From Psoroptes ovis (lineage: Eukaryota > Arthropoda > Arachnida > Sarcoptiformes > Psoroptidae), in NCBI GenBank assembly GCA_002943765.1, contig PQWQ01000036.1, positions 124,001 through 188,000 of the forward strand: a stretch of 64,000 nt of DNA, read 5' to 3'. Position numbers and translations under genes: made by a program. A model generated the notes under the pieces. The model was not told where the DNA came from. It searched no databases and saw only the letters and a list, made by a program, of their open reading frames with translations. Positions 53,339-62,800 of the stretch are shown here, in pieces. Numbering within the stretch: the first letter of the stretch is position 1; every line of letters begins with the position of its first letter.

Positions 53339-55475
53339 AATTCAGAAGCTTAGTTTAGTTTATACTGCAATTACTATAAATAAATAAATAAATCGAGACA
53401 AAAACAACCGGATTTATTCGAAAAAAAAGAGAGAGTGAAAACGATTCATTAATTATGGATTAACTGTGATCAAATTCATAAAAATGATCACACAAAAACA
53501 TTGCTGAATTTTTAGTGAGTTTATTATGAATTTACTCACATCTCTTTTAGTGAATCTTGTTTAATTCAATGAACAAACTGACCAAAATACGTTATAATGC
53601 ATTCATACATAAATTGTCATCGAATTCAAATTGTATCATCATCAAATGAAAATCGATTTTTTTTCACTTCGATCGATCGATTTAAGATCGATCCACCACT
53701 GATCAGAATGAATCCAAGAAAATGAATGTTTGTTGTTGTTGTTGTCATAGTCTGTGTGACAAATGAAATATCATTATTTGAGAAAAAGAATAGGCTTATT
53801 TCAATGTTTTTTTCCATTTCATAAGACGACGACAACGACAATTGTCTGGATATTTCGATAGAAATAAGAAAACCCTAATCAATTAACCGTTAATTCTGTT
53901 ATTTTGACAGATTTTTCTTATAACAAAAATTGAAACAAATAAAAGAAAATTGTTATCAATCTTCGAGATCATTTGATGTTTGTGCATTGTCGAAAATGGA
54001 ATAGCATTGAAAGTTTTATTCATTTTGGTGCTTGTTTTATTATTGTTTTTTTTCAATATGGAAAAATTCAACTGAAAATCTAAGAATTTAAAATGACCAT
54101 TTTTTGACCACAAATAATGATGTTTGTTTGTTTGGCAACATTTTTCATTTCGATTTTTATTATTATATCGGTCATAGTTGACTGATCATGTATTCAAAAT
54201 AAAAATAAAAAAAATATTATGACCATTGTTGGAGAAAATTTTCCATTATTAAACAATTGTCCACTGAATCATCATGGACAACAACAACATTGGCGTCAAA
54301 TGGTTAAATCATAGTCATCAATGATTATCATTGATTTCAATTGATTGATAATCTGATATAATCAAAATAAAAAGTTTTTTATTTTATTTTTTTCTCAAAA
54401 TCAAAATCAATTTAATATCATCGAATGATGATAACTTTTAGGAGATTGACCAGACAACAAGGACCAAATGGAAGAAAATATTTAGTTTAAATTTTTTTAT
54501 CAATAAACTTTTTTACTCATTCATTTATTTTATTCAAGTTTTCTCTGTGTATTAATAGTGAATATATCATATGAAATTCCATCGATTCTTTGAAAATCAA
54601 ATCAAATGAATGAATTCAATTTTTTCGATTAAATTCTTCGATCAAAGTATTTGGCTCTATTTTTCTGAGGTCTCAATGATTGATCAAAATTAATTCATTG
54701 ATTATCGATTGGTGAAAAAACGAAGAAACTTTTAATTTTGCTGCCCATCAATTCAATTCAATGATCATTGATAGTGATAAGATTTAGTGAATTGGTCAGC
54801 GAATATATAAATTCAGTCAATCAAACATTATTATCACCATTTTATATATTAAATTGACCACAACATAACAAACTGATTTTAATCTTCTTTTCCACATATC
54901 TCAATTCGATTCGTTAAAATGCCAGTAAAAAATTTTCTTGTCACTATTCAGCAATGAAGTATAATCTTTTCTCGAAAATTGATTATCAACCCAGAAAAAT
55001 ACTTGAAAATAATCATTTAAACATTGTAATTAACATTAATTTTTCGTTTATTTGCCAAATATTCAATGTCATAGAGAAAATCAACAACAAACAACGACTT
55101 CATTCATCGATTTTTTTCTTTATTCTACCATTCATTCAATGATAAAGCCATGGTTAAAAAAATTATGTTGTCGTAAGAATCGTCAAAAAAGAAAAAAAAA
55201 TCGATAATTCATTCGATCATCATCAAATGAAAGAAGAAAGAAAATGGTGACAAAGAATATCGAGTACGAAAGACTTTATCAATCGAGAAATTGAAATATT
55301 AATGAATTTGCTTCGAACAGAAACACAAGAATCAATTCTTATGAGCGCATAAAGAATATTGAAGCGAATGAAAAGAAAAAAAATGATGTTTTTTACCAAT
55401 TTTCTTCTATTATATTATATTCGATTTTCTTCTCTAAAAAATTGGATTCATTCGTGCATAACATCATCATTATTG

Positions 55476-55505
55476 TTATTATTATTATTCGAATAATAAT
55501 AATAA
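55476..55505. repeat. 30-bp perfect palindrome of ATT/AAT repeats
   Basis: TTATTATTATTATTC meets its exact complement GAATAATAATAATAA at a TTCGAA centre, with further AAT units on the right. It looks like two oppositely oriented microsatellite arms. Confidence 0.75.
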
Positions 55506-56562
55506 TAATAATAAATAGATGAAAAAAAAATTTTCAATTTTCTTTTCGATAATGAATTCGCAATGAATGGAAATACCTTTTTTGAATTGAAATTTTTTCA
55601 ATTTGAATTTTTTTGTTTCAAAAATTTTTTAACAAAATAACGAAGATGAAATTGAAATATTTGTGCATATATTGACGAAAAAAAATATGAAAAGAATGAC
55701 ACTTTTCTTTCCAAAAATTGAATTATTATTCAACAAGATGCAGAGTATTTGATGTGAATTTGATAAAGATTGTTTGATACGATTTCTTTTCATTTATCAA
55801 AATTTGACAAACATTCACCATTTTGTATGTACGAAAATTGTTTTTGTTGATTATGTTGTGCCAAACAACAAAAATTTTCATAACAAGATTTATTCGAAAA
55901 TTTGCTTATAGCAATATTTTACACAAATCTTTTTTATGATAATCATTTTATAAATTTCATCTGTGATAACTAAGTTTTCAAAATTATTTTCTAAGTAGAG
56001 GTCGCCATCAGAAGATTTTGATTTAAAAGTTTCGTTAACGATTTTTTTATATGCAACATTTCAAATTTATGGAAATGAAATGAATATTTCTTAGAAAAAT
56101 ATTTATAAACGATAAATTATAAGCCAAGATTATAAGATTTTTCCAAGTAAATAGTAAATCCAAAGTAGTTTTTTTTTGAAATAAGAAAAATTTAAAATAT
56201 AAAATATGATTCGAATATATTAATCAAAATGATCATTATCAGATTGTAAACACAAAAAAATCATCATTAAAATGAATGTAAATACATTAAATGCATGCAT
56301 ACAATAAATTTTCATTAAAAAAAATTCATTTAAACTTTGTATTTCAATTCGATACAACATATAATTAACTAATTATTATTTATCTATTTTCAATAATTTT
56401 TAAAAAATTAGCAACTTTTTTTTGAAGAAATTTTTGGAAAAAAATTTAAATGCTCGGTGTGCCATATGGAAATCGACAGTTTTCTTACGAAATTTCAAAA
56501 AAATTTCTTAATTTATTGAATCAAAAAATATAAAATATCAAAGATTATTGAAGGAAAAAAAA

Positions 56563-56890
56563 ATGATGCCATCGTTCGAATCAAGTCATTTATTGAATTC
56601 ATATTCAAATAATGAGCGAAATACTGATGATTATTGCTATTTACATAAACATTGTATAAAGTCATTCAATGATGATTACAATGATTGCTCATCAATGAAT
56701 TATAATCTGAATAAAGATAAAAATCGTTTTATATCAAGAAAATGGTCGATTACATCAAATCATCATCATCATCACTGGCTGCCATTAAATTTGGTGATGT
56801 CAATGATTTTGATAATAATTATGAACCCGATCACTCCAACGATTGCAGCTAATAATTTTACTGCTGCAAGTACGCATCGTCATCATTCAG
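56563..56890 (+). CDS. Adhesion gene exon 1: leader and signal segment
   Basis: Starts at ATGATG in an A-rich context and ends at the donor TCAG|GTATGT in phase 1. It encodes residues 1-109 and the first base of Gly110. The N-terminal 72 residues are polar, rich in N, D and S, and include a five-His run at 67-71. The hydrophobic stretch LPLNLVMSMILIIIM follows at 73-87, then PTIAA as a plausible cleavage site. A polar leader this long is unusual. Translation may instead start at a later Met (45, 79 or 81), or the polar part may be real. Assignment to this gene rests on the matching phase and the leader-like segment, not on homology. Confidence 0.7.
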
Positions 56891-59800
56891 GTATGTTTTT
56901 TCAGTCATCTATGATTTTTTCAGACTCCATTTCAAAATAAATTTGAAAGTCTTGACTAATTCCCAGAACGGATCGAGCAAAATCGTAATAATCTGGGCTA
57001 GTAATGAGGAAAAAATCGATTTTGCTTTCCATTTTTTTTCGACTTTAGAACTAGGAAAATGAATATTTTTGCATTTGTATGTTGCCAATTCAAATCTCAT
57101 AACGAAAACAAAGATCCAATTTGAAACATTTTCTCAAGGCAACGAAAAATGATTTATTTTTGTGAAATAAGTTTGAATGCAATTCAAAAGATATTCAAAT
57201 AAATATAATTTCAAAAAGACTTTATTTTCCCGAATGTCCAGAATTTGAATCTGTAAAAAATAAGATGCAATGCAACATTCTTGATAAATGAACATTTATT
57301 CGTTTCTGGTAATGGATGAATGAACATGTTTTTAAATAATAATTTTGTTCATTCTTACGATTCAGATTCACGGAATCGGATGAATGAAAATGTTTTATCT
57401 GCAGATATATTAAATATGATGAACTTTATTTGTTTCACTAAATGGAAATTCATAAAAATATGAATCTTTGCATTTACACCTTTGAATGACCGTTTACTTT
57501 AATATTTCATTTCATTTTGTGTGAAACATATTTATTGAAATCCAGCCAAAATGCTCACAAAATGTTCCAGAACATCAAGCACACTCATTGCTTAGCCCTA
57601 CAAATACTAAAACAAAACATGGTTTCTATCCAAACAAACAATAACAGCATCCATTGACAAGAACACTAAACATTTTCTATTCATTCTCAACTATTTGAAT
57701 ATAAAATAACGCCAAAATCGATTGATTTTTAATCGAAATATCTTGAAAACATTTAGCAATATGTGTGAGAATCATGCATGAATGAATGTTTTCAAATGCA
57801 AAGCACCAAAAAAATTGTAAATAAATTCAAACAGACATACAAATTGCTAAGTTTTTCTCGTATTTTTTTCCAATAAATATTTTTATTAGAAGTTTTCAAG
57901 AATTTTTTAAGGATTCAAAACAATTTAAAATTTGTCGCAAAATTTTATTCGTTTTGCTGTTTTGTTTTGTTTATTTAAAATTCGATTGAAATTCAATTGA
58001 ATTTTTCTTCGAGAAAAAAAAAATGAAAACAGGATTCCATTGTTTTTTGTTGTCAAGAATTTTTTTTATTGGAAATTGTTTGTTTTTCCTCTCCTTTAAA
58101 AAAAAGAAATATTTGACTGTCCTATAAGTTCTTGCCGTTTTTTAAATTTTTTTATTCGAAAAAACGGCCAGAACTTATGGTACAACCCATTACATCAAAT
58201 TGAACATAAAGGAATGCTTTGTGCTTTCTTGAAATTTCGATACACACATTTTTCGACCCTAATTTTCGACCCTGATGCGATGCTTGCCTGATATACAAAC
58301 AAACACTTGAATTTTTGTCCTTTTTTTAATTGTAAGAAAAAGCAGTACTTTTTTCCATGTTCAAGATTCTAGGCTCTAGAATCTATGGGAAAATCCATGG
58401 AAAAATATGCACCCCAAAAAAATTTCATTACTATTTGATTTATGACATTTTTTTCGCTGTTAATTTTGACATATGAGTTTTGACAACATTTGTATGCGTG
58501 GTTTAAATTTATTTTTGTGTTAATTTGATTTATTTTTTTCAGTAACATTCACACATTCAATATTCATTTTCATCGAAATCTATTTGCATTCATCATATTT
58601 GATTTTTATTCAAAGATTTTCAATGATTTATTTTCTTAAATGTTGACACATTTTGATTCATCAAATTTAATTATGTGTTTGATTTTCAGGACGTTTACCA
58701 CCGCAACGTTTCGAAATGGAACCAATCGACAAAACATCGATTGTTGGCGATACAATCATATTACCATGTCGTGTTGCAAATAAAGTTGGTACATTACAAT
58801 GTAAGTATTTGGTTTATTTACATATTTTCGAACATATTTTGGTGGGTTTTAATTAAAAATTTTTTCGAGCAAAATTGATGTCAGTTTATTTAAATGAAAC
58901 AATACTTGTTTTTGCTCAAAACAAACACGATCTAACGAACATATGAAAATGACAATTGAATAACAATACTCATGATTATTATCTTTCAAATGAATATAAC
59001 AAGACTTTTGTACATTTGAAGGTAACATCTGCTCTGGTTGTTTTGTTGTAATAATCAAAAATAATTATAATAATCATCATTTCTATAATCAAATATGATT
59101 ATATTCCAGTTTAGAAAAAATTTTTTCATTAACTGTTTTTGCTCAAAATATATTAATTGATAATTTTATGGATTTGAATGTTTGATTATGATTGGTGGTG
59201 AAACAATGATTTAAATGATGTTTCCAAATATTCATCATAAAAACATTGTTCTACAAGCAAGGCTATGATTTAACAAGAAATGGCAAAAATTGATGCCACC
59301 AATGAATGATGAAACCTTTGAATTTTTTTTTTGTAAAAATTTTCGAGTCTCTAGGAAACTTTTGCAGTATAAATTTTCATTTATTTTTATGTTGAAAGTC
59401 GATTCCGGTAGATTATCATTATGATGATTATCATGGAGAAAACTTTTATGTGGATACAACAACTACCCATAAAAACAATGATGGCCAATTTGATAGAAGA
59501 ACATACTTGCAAAGTTTTGTCAAACCTGGGAAATTCTGAAGCAGTGTTCACTCAACAAAACTAGACAAACAAACAACAACAAAATGTGTAATTCAATAAT
59601 TTCATTTTAGTTTTTTTTTTTTTTGAGTTAAAAAAACTTGACTAAATTTTAAATAAAAATAAGCCAGAAAGGTTTCTGTGTATAAATTTCATCTTTCCAT
59701 TTACCATAACACAGAAAATATAAATGAAATGCGAAAACCATAAACTTTTAATGTGGAAAATAATTCTGTTTCCAATATTTTTATTTTTTTTGCTTGAAAA

Positions 59801-62800
59801 ATTTTTCCAGACAAAATTTACCTGGCGCGTTAGCCAAAGGCTAATTTTCCAGAAGATTTTTGGCTGACTAAAAAAATTGTTTATGCATCATCATACATGC
59901 AAAAAATGGTCAATTTTCTTTGATGAATGATTAATAAATTATTATTATTATCATTTTAATAATCGAATATTAAATGAATCGAAATCTGATTCGAAGCAGA
60001 ATAATTATGAATCTAATTTATTTCATATAAAAAAATTCAGGCAGAATCAATATCAATATTTGCTTCAGGGCACAAATCAATATTATTATGAGATTTATCA
60101 CTAATATTTGCAAAGAATATTTGCGATCATTGACCATAGAAATCGATGCCATATCAATAATCTAATTATAATCTGATAAAATGCTTTTTTTCTTCGATGA
60201 TTGGCTTTTTTCATAGAGAAAAATGAAGCATAATTTATCAAATTCAAAGTGTACACATATTCCCTAGAAATATTATCTATTTACTGAAATAATATTTTTG
60301 AGCTGATGAATCATTCTTGATTTATTAAATCGTTTTTGAATAAATGAAAATTCAAAATGCAACACTCCTTCAATAATGAAATCATTTCCATTGATATTAG
60401 GTGTTGTCCGAAAAGTTCATTCCGCTTAATCAATAGAGTTGCCACATGAAAATCGGCCAAAACTTTTCGGAAAACACTTAATATAATTCACTCATCCATA
60501 AATTTTATCCACTTTGATTATTATCCTTGAAAAATTCTTATATTTCTTCTCAGTCATCATCATTTTGGAGATATAAATATGTATGGAAAAACAATATTAA
60601 TTATGTTTATGATTTAATGATAATTATTATTATTATTTTTATTATTTTGATCAAATGTTAAAATTTTCATTTTATTAGGTTGTCCGAAAAGTTTTTGCCG
60701 ATTATATCGTAGTGAATTATTAGAAAATCAGCAAGAACTTATCGAACAACCTAATATATTTTGCTATTTCAATTGTTATGATTTTCCTCAAAATGGTCAT
60801 CTTTGAATTTTTTTTTTTTTTTTTTTTTTTTTTTGAAAAAATTCTCGAAAATGATTATTGTCAACATTTCATGGATCGATGCTTCGACTTTCAATGACCT
60901 TTCATCATCATTGTTGTTGAACGATCATTCCAAGTGACCACAATCGAATCCCCACTTTTCATCGAAACATTTCAAAATAATTAATTTATTTTGTTTTATT
61001 TATTCCAAAATTTTTCCTCAACAGGGACACGTGATGGATTTGGATTAGGAACCGAAAGGACGCTTGAAGGTTTTCAACGTTATCGCATGATTGGTTCCGA
61101 TGATGAAGGTCAGTGACTTTTAAATTATTTATTAATTTTCAATTATTTCATAAATGTCTCCCTTTGAAAATTCCTCCACCATTAATTCTCAGAAAATAAA
61201 CCTTGTAAAAATTGAATTTTCAAAAATTGTAAAAGGTCTAAAAAGGCTTCCACAGAATAAATCAAAACCACCGAATATCTTTGCTGTGATATTGCTTGTT
61301 CTTTTCATTAATTCAATGTCCATTTTTCATAAAAATATCTTCAGACTCTCTGCAAATATTCTGCGAAAATTCAATTGATTTTCTCTTATTAAGTTGAAAA
61401 TATTTGCAAAAGTTTATCATATAATATCACAGCCGGTAGTATTACTAGTGTAGGGCTTCAAATTTTTCAATGGTAGGATTTCTTCATTGCAGCGACTTAG
61501 CAAGTATTTGAATTCAATTATTTTATTAAAAAATATGAAAAATATCATTTTAAATTAAAATTAACGCCAAAAAATAGTGTAAATCTTTCTTTTTTCTCCT
61601 TAGTCAATTTATATTCCTTATTATATTTTCTTTATTCCTCACATTGAATGATAAATCGTATGTGATTTAACACTTTTCGTTTTTGGTCTTGTTGGTTTTA
61701 GTTGTTGTTGTTTTATTTTATTCCAAGGGATTCTTTTTGAATTTTTTGTTCGTTCAAATTTGAATTTTCTTAACTTTCTTAACTTTAAGATTGCGGTTAA
61801 ATAATCATTTCGTTTAGTGAAAGATTCCCAAAAGGGAAACATTTTTTTCATAAACTTTTTCTTAGCAAAAAATAGATTGTTTTCTCTTAAATATCATTGA
61901 TAAATTATTGATTGTTCATTTTTTTAGGAGTGAAAGTTTTTAATCGTATGTATCGTAAATTAATATGAAAATTTCTTATCTTTGTTTCGCCTCCTTGGAA
62001 TCGGAAAATTTTCTTTGTTCATTCGTGAAAGAATAGGCCCTAGAATTGACGTTCAAAACCTATTTTTGCGTCTTGAAAAAATTCCAAGGAAAATCATTTT
62101 ATCACAATTATCTTTGATTTAATATTTAAAGACATCTCGATTTTCTTCATTTTTAAAGTAGAATTGAAAATTGTTTTCTGTCCAAAAAATAACAAGTGCT
62201 GCTTGTTCTTTGATCGTTATTCCTTATTATTTTCTTAACAATTCATTTTCTTTGGCTTCATTCGCTCTGCCTTTTGATCGACCTTCCTGTGCAAAAAACA
62301 TAACCGTGAAACTTGCTTTTTGAATTTATTTTGATTCCTACCATCATCATTGTGAAATGATGATAATTCAGACATAGACAAAGACAATGTCAAATTGTAA
62401 GTTATGTGAAATAAAAATTGAATTTAATAATAATAAACTAAGCAATAAATGGAGCTGGACAATTGAGATATTTCCGATTCAAAACAATATAAATGGAACA
62501 AAGTAAAATAATAATAATTTCTCATCCATTCGCTTATTATTTGTCGTATTTCGTTTTGTTTTGAGATTCATGGTGAAGCGAAGAATATCGATTTTCCCAT
62601 TATATTCTTTTTTTCTAGACTGATGATTAAGATTTATATTAGGTTGCCCGTAAAGTTTTTGCCGATTATATCGTAGAAAATAATTGGAAAATCGGCAAAA
62701 ACTTTTTGGACAACCAAATGCATTCTTAAGAAATAAATAAGTATCAAATGTTTTTTTCGTTTTTTTTCGAAATGTATAAAATGATTGTTTTTGATCAATT

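Larger units (their letters stand above)
51258..56562. other. Gene-poor AT-rich stretch upstream of the adhesion gene
   Basis: This includes one weak small-CDS candidate (51808-52023), an ATT repeat at 53315-53338 and a 30-bp palindrome at 55476-55505. It should also hold the promoter and perhaps 5' non-coding exons of the plus-strand adhesion gene. A TATAAAATA lies at 56530-56538, only 25 bp before the ATG and so too close to be its core promoter. Confidence 0.5.
56891..58689 (+). other. Adhesion gene intron 1
   Basis: 1799 bp, GTATGT...TTTTCAG, phase 1. It contains one divergent miniature element (58112-58190) and a nested hairpin (58350-58405). Nothing else in it looks coding. Confidence 0.75.
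58801..61024 (+). other. Adhesion gene intron 2
   Basis: 2224 bp, GTAAGT...CTCAACAG, phase 1. It holds two miniature elements of different subfamilies less than 200 bp apart and a 27-base T run at 60808-60834, about 190 bp before the acceptor. Confidence 0.88.
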
